DNA of 64,000 nt from Siphonodentalium dalli (GCA_032622095.1 CP136069.1:101024278-101088277); one strand, 5' to 3'. Positions 21,730 to 33,424 are shown, counted from the stretch's first letter. Program-made: numbers and translations. Notes: generated from the letters alone by a model not told the origin.

Positions 21730-22740
21730 TAAAGTTTGAGCTATTGCCATGGCTTTGTCGTCCGTGTGTATGTGTGTACGTAAGGCGTCAACAATGCAGG
21801 CTACAGGTCGTACCTTTGGTCGGATCATTATGAAATTTGTCATAGCTGTTGACATCAACATTTAGACCAGATTATTAATTTTGGGATCATTCGGAAAAAA
21901 ACATGGCCGCCAGTGGCCATCTTGGATTTCAAAATTCAATCCATTAGCACGGGCTACAGTTCGTAATGTTCGTCTGATCATCATGAAATTTGTCAAGAAT
22001 GTTAATAATGACATGTAGATGGGAACGAGTCCTTTTGGGGTCATTCGGCCAAAAAACATGGCCGCAGCAGCCATTTTGGATTTTAGTCTTTATATGACTA
22101 AATCTTTAGCACGGGCTACAGGTCTTAACTTTAGTCTGATCATCATAAAATTTGTCATGGCTGTTGAAATTAGAATGTAGATGGGAACGAGTCATTTTGG
22201 GGTCATTCGGACAAAAAACATGGCCACCAGTGGCCATCTTGGATTTCAAAATTTAATCCATTAGCACGGGCCACAGGTCGTACTGTTTGTCTGATCATCA
22301 TGAAATTTGTCATGGATGATAATATTGACATGTAGATGGGAACGAGTAATTTTGGGGTTATTCGGCCAAAAAACATGGCCGCCAGCAGCCATCTTGGATT
22401 TTACTCTTTGTATGACTAAATTCTTTAGCACGGGTTACAGGTCGTACTTTCAGTCTGATCATCATAAAATTTGTCAAGAATGTTAATAATGACATGTAGA
22501 TGGGAACGAGTCATTTTGGGATCATTTGACCCAAAAACATGGCCGCCAGCAGCCATCTTGGATTTTAATCTTTGTATGACTAAATCCTTTAGCACGGGCT
22601 ACCGGTCGTACCTTTAGTCTGATCATCATGAAATTTTGCATGGCTGTTGAAATTGGAATGTAGATGAGAATGAGTCATTTTGGGGACATTCCGACAAAAA
22701 AACATGGCTGCCAGCGGCCATCTTGGATTTCCAAATTCAA
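21730..22740. repeat. six-unit satellite with YY1-like sites
   Basis: Period 154-165 bp. Each unit reads roughly ACGGGCTACAGGTCGTA, GTCTGATCATCATGAAATTT, ATGTAGATGGGAACGAG, AACATGGCCGCCAG and GCCATCTTGGAT. The last gives CCAAGATGGC on the minus strand, the YY1 core, at 21,916, 22,070, 22,233, 22,389, 22,552 and 22,717. Two unit types differ after the site (TTCAAAATTCAATCC versus CTTTRTATGACTAAAT), in the order a-b-a-b-b-a. Absent from element B. Confidence 0.8.
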
Positions 22741-23481
22741 TTCTAAATCTTTCCATTCATTGCTCATCACACAAATTTAACTTCTTCTCAAAGTTGAGCT
22801 ACAGTGTCATTGACACTTTCATTTGAGACATTAAAGAACGAAATATGTCGTTACACCATTAATGATCATTAATACATAATTTGTGTTTATGAAAGTCTGG
22901 TACAGACAGTTTGTTTCCAGTACATATTCATTGGAACGTAAACAATTATTCTCTGACAAATCATGTTAATATTGCCTTTCGTTACTGGTTTCCTTGACTC
23001 ACATATCTCTCACTTCTTAATACTTATAATTAAAACAAATGTTCTGTGTTTTGTGTCACTTCTTAATAGCATTCTGTATTCTGCTATTGAAAAGAAAAAC
23101 AGTTGTAGTATACCTTAAAGGTATGAAGGCCTTGGTGGGTATCATGTGAACATATTTCCACCGCTACAAACGAAATAATATTCAAATATAGACAGACTTT
23201 GTTAACATACAAATGAGAAATATCTCATAAACATTATGTTATAGTCGTAAATTTGCCGACTGTTATGTAAACAAAGCATAAAAAGTTACTTTCCTGGTGT
23301 TTCTTTATATTATGATGGTAAACATAAAGAGCGTTCTTTGTTGCTCAATTCCTTATTTGGAAATAATAAAGAGCGTTTATACCATTTGTGTGTGATTAGC
23401 CAGTAGCATTATGCTGCCTTCTATAACACAATCAGACTCTTGTTTAGGTAAAATTTAGTAGGTCTTTATGTAAGCATGATG
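22741..23481. other. element A interior conserved with B, no gene
   Basis: Collinear with 51,785-52,455. Contains two AATAAAGAGCGTT-type motifs (23,324-23,335 and 23,365-23,377), both conserved in B (52,298 and 52,338). No coding signal. Confidence 0.55.
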
Positions 23482-23640
23482 TTTAAGGGATTACAGTGCT
23501 CATGAAACAACAAAACTCTATCGGAAAGCCACCCCTATTGTGATCACAATAATCCAAGTCCCATAAAAATCGCGTAATAATTAAGCCGAGAAATAAATAA
23601 ATAATACCGCCACCGGTTGTCGGCTATCTCCGTCGCAAAA

Positions 23641-23662
23641 CCTCGCATGACGTCAAGCGAGG
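23641..23662. promoter_or_regulatory. CRE at the centre of a 22-bp palindrome
   Basis: CCTCGC, one base, TGACGTCA, one base, GCGAGG: only the two single spacer bases break the symmetry. TGACGTCA is the CREB/ATF consensus. About 360 bases upstream of the THAP-like frame. Binding is not shown. Confidence 0.5.
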
Positions 23663-24006
23663 TAAACTAATTAAAAACACGGAATCGGAGTTATTTGTGT
23701 CTACCTATATGACGATGGAAAATCCGGAATAGACATCAGCTCGTGAGCGTGATGGAATTACTGCGGGGCATATCAATAGCATTGTGTACACATGGTTAAT
23801 TGTCATCGCGCGGTGAGTTATATTCACTTGTGATTTGTCTTAAGCGCTGTTTGGAAAGTTATTGTTTTGACAAAAAAACTATAGAAGGCCGATTGAGCGG
23901 GGTAGGTAACACTTTCGTGTCAAAAATAAAGCTTATAAAAACATGAGCAGGCATGTGAACTCTATTCGGGCGCGTGTTCACGATGTTGTTTTAATTTTCC
24001 GTATAT

Positions 24007-24225
24007 ATGCCCCGAGTGTCCCGTATTTACAATCATTCATTCGTAACATTGCCATATAAATGCAGTGTTTTCGGCTGTGGCCGGTCTAGTGACTCTCAGT
24101 TAGGTATAATGCTGTATTCATTTCCAAACGATGTTCGTTTACGTGCCATTTGGCGGCATTTCTGTGGGAAACCCGTTGCGCAATCATCAGAAACCGATTA
24201 CATATACCAAATAAAGAGCGTTTAA
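24007..24225 (+). pseudogene. THAP-type zinc-finger fragment
   Basis: 72 codons from ATG. After about 17 residues it reads KCSVFGCGRSS, then LYSFPNDVRLRAIWRHF. This matches the start of a THAP domain: C-x4-C, the FP pair and the invariant W. The second C-x2-H pair is missing because the frame ends 23 residues later inside an AATAAAGAGCGTT motif (24,210). Either the exon splices out before the stop (a GTGGGA follows RHF) or the gene is truncated. THAP domains bind DNA in P-type transposases and in host regulators. No downstream exon was found. Confidence 0.5.
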
Positions 24226-25424
24226 TTTGACAAGTCAGTCATGGTTACGAATACATACAATTGCAGTTAAAGTGGAGAGTATGTTGAATAAATCACGATA
24301 ACAACTATTCTTAGTCGATTCCCCATTTCCTTCACCATGGCTCCATAAAGAGCGTTCCATGTTAAGAGTTTTCCTAATATGGTACGAATAAAAAGAGTTT
24401 AATAAAGCGGAAATTGCTATGACTTGGAAGGATATATAAAGCATGCATATCGGAAGTTCGTGTACATGTATTGACCTGTATTGGTGTAATCATTAAAAAA
24501 AATCACGATGACAACTGTTCTAAGTCGAGTCCCTTTACCTTGACGCAATAAAGAGCGTTCACTATTACGATATATTGCGAATAAAGAGCACTTGAATATG
24601 TGATTCCATATTAAACCGGATTATTATCCCTCCTTCAAAAAGTGTTATATATGATTGGATGTTTATAACCCTATTGTTATGCGTAATTGCCACATAGAGG
24701 TCGATTTATGACCTGGATATTCAATAGACCGCATCGCTAGAGTGCTAATTTAATAGGTCAATAACGATGCATAGATGTAGTGAATTTCCACCAGTGACAG
24801 TCGGCTAGATTGTTTTGGGGTGGGGGAAGCAATATTCCGAAATATATATAAACACCATATTGCCCAAATAATTACATGATTCATAACCAAGGAAAAATGA
24901 ACATATCATATTGGTAATGAATGACTTGATTATAATTGATTAAATCCGACAGCAATAAACCAATTGTGTGTTGTTTTACCGCGTTACGATAATTAAAACG
25001 AAACGCTCTTTATTGACACACGACTAATGTCATCTGGAAATTGGAATGTTTACGAGATGATAATTGCCTAATAACTGTGCAAGTCTTCGCGTATATATGC
25101 AATCTTGATATGCATATATAATATAACTTGGACTATTCCGGTAACGAAAAAATATATATAAACACGAGCACGCGTTTATATAGATAAATGCGCGCAAAAC
25201 TGAATAATATACGGGCATGGCTTTATAGTAACAACACATCGCGATACATATAATAATAGTAATAATAACACGATAAAGATCGACATTTAATTACGAGAAA
25301 GGCGATGTTTCGGCGAAGTTTTGCATTCGCAGTGTGATAACGCGACAATCGTCAAAGGCCGCGATCGACTACATGCAAACTTAAAATACCGCCGTCGCGT
25401 ATCTATGCGTTGTCAATGAGTTAC

Positions 25425-25495
25425 CACGTGATCGATCACGTGCTATGCTTCTGTTTACATGTGACAATCACGTGATCGGGCTGATGATCACGTGA
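25425..25495. promoter_or_regulatory. cluster of four CACGTG E-boxes
   Basis: CACGTGATCGATCACGTG is a perfect 18-bp palindrome (25,425-25,442) with two sites. Further TCACGTGA sites are at 25,468-25,475 and 25,488-25,495. TCACGTGA is the preferred core of MITF/TFE/USF-type bHLH-zip factors. All four lie in the 2.2 kb insertion missing from element B. Confidence 0.5.
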
Positions 25496-26538
25496 CTTCG
25501 TCTACAACAAAATCTTCGGCTAACTTCGGAATTTTTTTGAATCGTTATAAAAATAACGATTGGCGGCCGAATATTAGATTATATGCGCCCAATGGACATT
25601 TTATATATATATTATCGGTATATTGAAAGAAAATAATATTGTTTTTTTCAGGACCGTATTCCTTTAAGGGATAGTGATCGTATATTTGAACCAAAATGTA
25701 TGCGTTTTAATATTGATCTGTTTACGGTGTTTGGAACAAATATTTTCGACAACTAAACCCTCTCGTCCCTTTAATATAATTAATATAACATCCCTCATCC
25801 AATAATCTCCAAATTGCATATCTAATTTCAATCCTAGTTACACATCACACCGCCCCTCATCATTTGCCAATTGTACACCCTTTTTTGCTGCTTCTGTTGC
25901 AACTGCTCAATTTCTTTAAAAATTATTGAAAAAAATGGTCCTCCGGCCTGCGACATTTACCTCCGATTTAGTTTTTTCGATCATCGGTCCACACCAAAAT
26001 TGAGCACACGTCCCTATATAATATACCTATTTAAACCGAGTATACACGGTGGTGTAATAGAAGAACCATTAATTTAACCGTAACCGTAGCATATTTCCAC
26101 GTATACGTGTACGTTTTCACGACAAATCCCCGCTGATCTGTTATTAATGAACCAAACAATTAACATGTCAACACACTCTGGCCCGCCAATGCTACAGTGT
26201 ATAAACGTAACGGGGCAAATATGCATATTATATTGACAGCTAACGAGTACATTCATCACCAATAATCTGCTCACCCCTTTCAGTCGATACGATAGAAACT
26301 AAACGATTTGTTACTTCTAATTACCCGTACTTAATTACACTACTTGCGTGTTAATAAAGTAAGACACCCCCCCCCCCAATCACAACTAAAGGTGAAACAT
26401 GGGATTTAGAACATTAATATTCACTCTTACACAGTTCCACATTCAAGGTGTGTCTTGTGTAATCGTATGTCAGTTGTAACGTTGTGAAACCGCAACCTAA
26501 CTGAATTATTCTATTGCTAAATAGTTCATGGGTGACCT

Positions 26539-26562
26539 GATGCATGCATCTTAGTTTTCTTG
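26539..26562 (+). other. 3' end of element A: palindrome plus CTTG
   Basis: GATGCATGCATC (12-bp palindrome), TTAGTTTT, CTTG, then host T. The same end is at 53,311-53,334 (B) and 60,890-60,913 (C), and all three diverge from each other immediately after CTTGT. Confidence 0.75.
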
Positions 26563-26912
26563 TACATACTATAACAATGATGTTGTAAGAGTACTATGGC
26601 ATCCAATAAGTATCCCCGCATAGGAAACCACTCAAAAATATTGTTCCCGTATATCTCTCTCCAGATGCTAATAACGTTGAATGGTAAACCGACGCTCTTT
26701 ATAGCTATGCGTCAAAAACAAACGCTCATTAAATTATGACTTGATTAACCACCGCGGTGCCGATTGCGGTGATTTGGGAAGGGAGAAACGGTGCTCTGAG
26801 CTTCTCCACAACGCCGCGACGACGATTCCCGTGGGTTTTTTTTACATTTAGATGGAAAGTTTGAACTCAATCGAGCGAACCGTTTTCGATTCTATGAAGT
26901 ACACACACATAT

Positions 26913-26943
<31 letters not shown>

Positions 26944-26992
26944 GCTATATATATATATATATATATACGGAAGTCTCAAATTATATAGTAGA
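26563..26992 (-). mobile_element. Hel-2 copy, 5' half (continuation of 14,924-15,498)
   Basis: Collinear with 14,489-14,920. Contains ACGCTCTTTATAG (26,692) and ACGCTCATTAAAT motifs and a TA microsatellite (about 26,905-26,967). On the minus strand it begins TCTACTATATAATTTGAGAC, preceded by A, an A|TC junction. Confidence 0.75.
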
Positions 26993-27199
26993 TAGAATAG
27001 AATAGATGAAAAAAATACTAACTAACTTATATACTAACTAACTTATATATATATGAAGAAAATACCCATTTGCACAAAACCCTGCAGTTAAAACGAACAA
27101 AAAAATAACATAAATCCCAACAAATGTTATAGCTACCAAACCATCCATAACCCATATAGCAATATGCTCTGGAAGGCACTACACCAATCACCATAAAAT

Positions 27200-27356
27200 C
27201 ACAAAATCATGCATGCATGTAAATATGTTCAGCTGTCATCTTGTAAACATTTTGTATCTAAATCGACTGTATTGCATGGGAGAGGGGCTTCATAAGTTGA
27301 AAAAACTTGTGCCCCCATCCCTTTTGTATTATATGCACATAAAATACGTTTCAAGT
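27200..27356 (+). mobile_element. LINE-a 3' UTR remnant
   Basis: ATGGGAGAGGGG, AAAACTTGTGCCCC, ATCCCTTTTGTA and CATAAAATACGTTT align with the LINE-a 3' UTR at 8,608-8,690. No coding part remains; the stretch 26,993-27,199 is AT-rich and unassigned. Confidence 0.7.
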
Positions 27357-27470
27357 CAAATCCAAAAAGCCTGATGGCGCTTTTCGGTATACGTCCATTT
27401 TGATGTAGCTCGTTAACATATTATTTGGGCAGACATGATAAGAACATAGTAGTCAGGCTGTTGCATAATT

Positions 27471-27981
27471 GGCTGTGGACACACGTATCACAGTAGCGAT
27501 GGCATAGTAGGTGTGACAATTAATTATGGTGCAATTTTGGTGACAATTGGTCGTCATATTCCTGTGCCACAGCGAGACATGTCGCCCGCCGCACATTCAC
27601 ACAATGAGTCTTTTCCAAGCTCTATCAGCGTCGAGATTGACATCTCAATGGTTTATCAAACCGAATGTCTTGTCACTGTTGATCGTTACTCAACACGCAA
27701 TGTTATATTTTTAATGCTAACAAACAATATAATTCTGGACGATCGGTCGTGCGATTTTATGTATCGTAGAGAATACAATGTGGCTAAACGTAATGAGTAG
27801 AGATCAACCTTGGTGAAACTCAATGGGTTAATTGGTCAGTCGACTCACTGTGCGAATATGCGGCGCGCGACACGACTCCCTATGGCATATAAATTATGTT
27901 GACCAATTGTCACCAAACTCTACCATAATTAATTGTCACACCTACTATGCCATTGCTATTGTGGTACGTGTGTCCACAGCC
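27471..27981. mobile_element. MITE with about 145-bp terminal inverted repeats
   Basis: Both ends start GGCTGTGGACACACGTA inward, continuing with GGCATAGTAGGTGTGACAAT and further to about 27,618 and back from about 27,835. The central 200 bp is unique. The frame 27,513-27,800 is a fold of the inverted repeat, not a gene. Target duplication unclear (ATT or TAAT). Confidence 0.8.
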
Positions 27982-28983
27982 ATTAGCATGTGGATGCGTT
28001 GTTACCCGTATAGAGACTCCCATAAAGTTTTCAATTTCGTCGCGCAGAATTGAAGATGTCATAGCTTGTTTAAAATGTTCCTCTGCTTTGGTAGTCCAAC
28101 GATAAGCTGACTCTCCACAGAGGAGGTATTAAAGATATATAAGCATGTAATCAGTTGGTCAATAAAACACCATCATTGTGGAGACATGTATATGTCAAAA
28201 TATGAAGAAATGAGACATCCGTTGAAAAAAGATTTACAGTCAACTGGAACTACGGTTCCAGCTGGGTTGTGGGGAGGGCTGATATTTCAGTTGTATATGC
28301 TATACTCTTTTCACCATGTGTGCTATTATGTCAAGACGATTGAGTTACCCCCTCCCCCGAGGTTCCGGTATTACTATATACATCGTCGTAAAATTAATCA
28401 TTTTGTGAACGTCAGTATAATATTGTTTGTCCATATAATTTATGCTAGTTGGCACATCTTGACTTCTCGAATATACAGTAGCGTGTCCGTTCTGACAATG
28501 CCCCTTTGACTTGATATAGTGATCAGCCATTGAAGTTTCAACCAATCTAGCAGAAATTTAAGCGTTTTTAGAATGCGTATATAACCGGCTATGACGTGTC
28601 ATCGGTCGACCCCATATGGAATTCATGATTAATTTGATGGATACGTTCACATAATGTAGCCCACCATGCATGTGTACCGTTATGTATCAATCGCCCTAAC
28701 GAATGCAAATTTAGCCCCAGGTACTTGTAATTTAACAGACTCCAGGTGTTCGCCGCTAATGTTGAACTTTCGTCGCAATATATGTTATTTGTAGTCGGAA
28801 AGATCGAACATTAAAAGTGATTTCACTCATATGATATAAGTAATCATGATCCCTTTTGCAATTACTAGTACAGATACAAGTAACACGAGACATGTGTTTT
28901 CCTGTGTATTTCATATGGGGTATTGGGGTCACTTTTCCACCCAAGTAAAACCATTGCACGGATAAAACTATGTAGTGTCTAGG
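27982..28983. other. no recognisable feature
   Basis: Small frames on both strands (28,186-28,545) overlap each other and carry no family signature. Confidence 0.45.
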
Positions 28984-29926
28984 AGCGAACGGTTTATTAA
29001 TATCGTGCCACTAAACGAATAGTTGAAGTCATTAACAATAGCGCTTATTCGTTGGCGATGTAATGTTTCCGATCATGGTCTTTTGTGCATAGTTCATGCG
29101 CCGACTCTTTGACGATGAAAGATTAAATGTGCTCTGGATTATCGGATACTAGATGGGTACCCGGTGTTGGTAATCTTGGGTAAACAACACCTATTCACGA
29201 CTTTTCAGATAAAGTTACATATATCTTTTTAAATTGCTAATAAACGCTCGTTATTGCGCATTATTGCTGGATCTTTAAATCGTTTGAGGTTAACAAAACA
29301 TACCGTATCCCGTGACACGCCCCGCGTCATTTTACTTTTGTGCACCAATTTCCCCATATATCTTCTGGACTGATTGATAATAGACCATCTTTATTGAGCA
29401 TATAATGCATTAAGTCACAATGTCAAAGACGGCGATCCCGTGACATTTGCCTGGTCAGATTACCTATCTGTACTAATTATTAGTGGCCCTTCAAGTCGTT
29501 AAAACAATTATTACCAATATGGGATAAACAGCACCCATTGCATTACACTCCGGATAAAGTTACAAATATATCTTAATTTCTAATTTTCAGTTCCGCTTTA
29601 AACCATGTGATGTCAACAAAACCAATCCCGTGACATTCCCTGCATCATTTCACTTGTGTGCACCAAATTTCCCACATATCTTCTGAAATGATAATAGACG
29701 CTCTTTATTGACTATATGCCCCTCTAAGTCATCTGATGTCAAAGATTCCTATCGTGTGACATTACCCTAATGAGTCATCTGTACCAATTTTTCAACATAT
29801 AATTTGAGCCTATGACCAACGCTCTGCAGTATTGCTCATATTGGCCCTTAACGTCGACTGAGACCAACTGGAAAAATAGCGAACGGTTTATTAATATCGT
29901 GACACTAAACGATTAGTTGAAGTCAT
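28984..29926. repeat. array D between 49-bp direct repeats
   Basis: The flanks AGCGAACGGTTTATTAATAT... are repeated at 28,984-29,032 and 29,878-29,926 with two mismatches. The inside (from 29,033) holds degenerate units of about 130-165 bp with AATAGACGCTCTTTATTG, CATCTGATGTCAAAGA, CCCGTGACATT and GTGCACCAATTT. Near-identical to array E at 39,068. Could be an insertion with a 49-bp target duplication. Confidence 0.65.
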
Positions 29927-29969
29927 AGAGATTAGTTGAAGAAATAGAGATGGTTCTAAAGTTCTGGCA

Positions 29970-30242
29970 ATGAATATCAAATACCCCCAGGAGGAAATGA
30001 ATGAGATCGCAGTGGACAGATGTGATGATGATACAGTGATGGATCGGCGTGCAAACATTTCAGGGGAACACCGGCAGATGTATCGGGAACTGAGCGAGAC
30101 ACGGGTACTGGTAATGAGATGGGACTTGCCTTCGAACATCGGAATATCAATTCCTATCGACACGAGAATGTTCGTCAGAATGAAGAACAGTGTTTTCAAA
30201 GTGTTAGAACAGATGAACTATATTTTTTTTCACAGCAACTAG
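29970..30242 (+). CDS. unrecognised 90-codon frame
   Basis: Charged protein with an acidic stretch (VDRCDDDTVMD) and no domain I recognise. The opposite strand is also open over the same bases, which weakens the coding case. Not repeated elsewhere in the window. It may be an exon or chance. Confidence 0.2.
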   Translation: MNIKYPQEEMNEIAVDRCDDDTVMDRRANISGEHRQMYRELSETRVLVMRWDLPSNIGISIPIDTRMFVRMKNSVFKVLEQMNYIFFHSN

Positions 30243-30446
30243 CACAAATTCTGAAATACATTAATAACCAACATAAACCTCAGTAGGTAACTTTTTAAAG
30301 ACATGTATATGCATATATCATATATCTAGACTGTTTTATTTATACATAATATTACCGTACTAACAAATCAATTGCGTAGCAGTATAGTCGCATAAATCTA
30401 TTATGCGTGGTATATAACACGATTTATATAAATATAAGTGTATGAT

Positions 30447-31597
30447 GGGTCCGTGAAGTTGGATCGAAATTCGGTGGAGATTCGCGTGAAGTTAGATTGA
30501 AGTTCGAAGTTCGAAATTCGGTGGAGATTCAACCCCCACTTTTTTTTGCCTCAACTTCGTTGGTGTGGTCCAATTCGTGCTCCCCTGTTCGAAATTTTGG
30601 TCAAAAGTGATTTTTTTCACTTTTTCTGAGATACTGTTGGACTTAGAAAATTTAGCCACGGCGCAGGACTTCAATATCGCCTTCAATATCAAGGTGTCGA
30701 AGGGAAGTGGCATTGTTTATGGCTGGATCGTGCTGAAACTTGGCATTTTTTACACTTTCCATAAGAGAATCTAGCAAACTAACGCTCAGCTTCGAGAAAT
30801 TACTCGATCTATAGGTTTGAATTTCAATCTGAGCGTTCGAAATTCGGTGGAGATTCGTTCGAAGTTCGAAATTCAGATTGAAATTCAACCCCCACTTTTT
30901 TTTGCCTCAACTTCGTTGGTGTGGTCCAATTCGTGCTCCCCTGTTCGAAATTTTGGTCAAAAGTGATTTTTTTCACTTTTTCTGAGATACTGTTGGACTT
31001 AGAAAATTTAGCCACGGCGCTGGACTTAGAAAAATTCGCCTTCAATATCAATGTGCCGAAGGGAAGTGGCATTGTTTATGGCTGGATCGTGCTGAAACTT
31101 GGCATTTTTTACGCTTTCCATAAGAGAATCTAGCAAACTAACGCTCAGCTTCGAGAAATTACTCGATCTATAGGTTTGAATTTCAATCTGAGCGTTCGAA
31201 ATTCGGTGGAGATTCGTTCGAAGTTCGAAATTCAGATTGAAATTCAACCCCCACTTTTTTTTCTTATGGGAAGTGTAAAAAATGCCAAGTTTCAGCACGA
31301 TCCAGCCATAAACAATGCCACTTCTTCGGCACCTTGATATGAAGGCGAATTTTTCTAAGTCCAGCGCCGTGGCTAAATTTTCTAAGTCCAACAGTATCTC
31401 AGAAAAAGTAAAAAAAAAATCACTTTTGACCAAAATTTCGAACAGGGGAGCACGAATTGGACCACACCAACGAAGTTGAGGCAAAAAAAAGTGGGGGTTG
31501 AAACTCCACCGAATTTCGAACTTCGAACTTCATTCTAACTTCACGCGAATCTCCACCGAATTTCGAACTTCGAACTTCGATCCAACTTCACGGACCC
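30447..31597. mobile_element. foldback element with 9-bp target duplication
   Basis: TSD GTGTATGAT at 30,438-30,446 and 31,598-31,606. Terminal inverted repeats start GGGTCCGTGAAGTTGGATCG and are rich in GAAGTTCGAAATTCGGTGGA. The interior has two direct units (about 30,540-30,885 and 30,895-31,245) and one inverted unit (31,246-31,500) with CTGTTCGAAATTTTGGTCAA and CTTAGAAAATTTAGCC. A 9-bp TSD and long TIRs fit non-autonomous Mutator-like elements. Confidence 0.8.
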
Positions 31598-31855
31598 GTG
31601 TATGATTCGTTTACGATAATAATTGCGCGGCTATATATTGGTCCAATTATATACGCAAAATGGTATAATTGTTTTGTTGAAACAGCGTCTGGATACTTAA
31701 AATTAATGAGGTAGACTAGTGTTGAAATGATGGTCTAAAGAGTTTAAAGATATATACAATGTGACTGGAATATATGCCTATTTCAATTTTGACGTTCATA
31801 TCTAGACTATTCCCGACAGTCCTTTTCGAATATCGTTACCTATATATATACACAT

Positions 31856-33424
31856 ATGAGCTCTCTTTCGCAAAACCATAGCCGTCGGCGGAAAATTGCA
31901 CATACTGCCTGGAATGCGCAAGGCTTTGTGAATAAAATTACCGATGAAGATTGCCGAAAGCATTTAGAAAAATATGATTTTATAACGATATCAGAAACTT
32001 GGCACCACTCTGTGCACATGGATGATATATAAATGCCAGGGTACTGCTGCTTTGATCTTAGTAGAGGGTCAAATAGTACAATCAGAGGAGGAATTGCCTT
32101 TTATTGTAAGAATAAGTATAAGTCTTCTGTAATTAGAGTCTTGAAATTAAATCAATACGCAATATGGGTTGAATTTTGTGGCAGTGTCTTCAATATGCAA
32201 TCGAATGTAGTATTTATATCCATATATATTCCTCCTGAGAACTCGACTTTCTGGGCTCATAGTAGCAATTACGATTCCGTGTACGACAGCATTGAAACAC
32301 TTTTAAAAGATTGTAAGTCGGACGACTTTGTTATCTTGGGAGGGGATTTTAACTCGAGAACAGCGAAACGGCCGGATTATGTTACAGACGATTGCGATAG
32401 GTATGGCCCCCTTCCCGATACGTATAAAGTTGATGAAATCGCTGCACGAGAAAGTTTAGATGATAAAGTAAACCATTTTGGGCGACAACTCCTCTCATTA
32501 TGTAAAGCTGCGTCACTGCGTATACTCAATGGAAGAACACCCGGCGATTCTTTTGGGAACTTTACGAGTTGTCAATATAATGGGTGTAGTGTAGTCGATT
32601 ATATTATAGTGTCAGAGAAATATCTATCGGACGTGTCCTATTTCTGTGTGAAAAATCCAAATGAATTTTCAGATCACAGCCAACTTGCTGTTCACTTAGA
32701 ATATTTTCAAGAGAGTAGTAATTGCGATAATATGTTTATATATGAATATACTGTACCGAAATATTCATTGAAATGGACTAAAGATAGTGCAAACAAGGCA
32801 ATAATGACTGTTAACAGCAAATGTTTCCAAGACGAATTATCGAGGTTAAGAGTATCGCCTTATGAAGAAACCGCAAATGACACAGAAAAAGCTGTAACTG
32901 ACTTTACGGAACTTCTTAAAAGACTGAATAAGTCGGCATCCAAAACTGTAAAGAATGGTAAAGTTAAGCAATATAAAAAACGTAGGTGGTTTAATGATAA
33001 GTGTAAAACACTAAAATGCATAATGCAAAAAGCTGTGCGCGAAATGAGAGAGCAGCCGCTAAACAAAAGTTTAATTGAAAAATTTTGCGCAGCCAAAAAA
33101 GCATATCAAAGGGAAACTAAATATAGAGCTAAATTATTCCGACACAAATTTGCAATAGAACTTGAAAACATGGAAACGTCAGATCCGAGTGAATACTGGA
33201 AGTTTATTAAAAACATGAGAGATGATAGTAGGAAAGATAACGACGATCTTCATCCAGACATTACTGTTAAATTCTTTAATGATTTATATTGCAACAGCGC
33301 TCATCGGGATAAAGATACTTTAATATGTAAAACAGACAAACCTAAGATCATTTGCGATCTCAATAATGATGAAATTTCGACCCTGCATGGAAGTAATAGG
33401 CGTTCTGAAGAGTTTGAAAAATAA
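31856..33424 (+). pseudogene. LINE-b AP endonuclease domain
   Basis: The frame opens at ATG 31,856 but has a TAA at 32,030; the ATG at 32,033 restarts it. Motifs in order: AWNAQGFVNK, ISETW (catalytic E), VFISIYIPP, ILGGDFNSR (D-x-N), VVDYIIVSEKY and SDHSQLAVHL (terminal S-D-H). These are the expected residues of an apurinic-like target-nicking endonuclease. A basic linker (KKRRWFNDKCKTLKC) follows. A frameshift after about residue 455 separates it from the RT motif NNKSPGSDGLRNELL; it is shared with the duplicate at 35,110-35,595. Confidence 0.85.

Larger units (their letters stand above)
23492..25662 (+). mobile_element. 2.2 kb insertion with THAP-like frame, absent from element B
   Basis: Flanked by the 10-bp direct repeat TTTAAGGGAT (23,482-23,491 and 25,663-25,672). 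Element B carries a single TTTACGCGAT at 52,456-52,465. The inner ends are weakly inverted (TACAGTGCTCATGAAA left; TACGGTCCTGAAAAA right, minus strand). Inside lie a THAP-like zinc-finger frame, at least five AATAAAGAGCGTT-type motifs, a CRE palindrome and four CACGTG sites. THAP fingers are the DNA-binding domain of P-element transposases, so a decayed P-like element is possible. A captured host promoter and first exon is the alternative. Confidence 0.5.
15499..26562 (+). mobile_element. element A: 11 kb non-coding Helitron-like element
   Basis: Inserted into a Hel-2 copy between A and T. Left flank AAGTGTCA and right flank TACATACTATAA together equal the uninterrupted sequence at 14,481-14,500. 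It starts TTTCACCC with a 7-bp hairpin and ends GATGCATGCATC-TTAGTTTT-CTTG. Collinear with element B in five blocks: 15,499-16,035 with 48,942-49,475; 19,165-19,900 with 49,758-50,510; 20,480-21,400 with 50,770-51,700; 22,830-23,491 with 51,785-52,465; 25,663-26,562 with 52,456-53,334. It lacks any helicase or Rep coding. Classification as Helitron-like is inferred from the ends and the AT target without duplication. Strand is set by the terminal palindrome. Confidence 0.7.
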
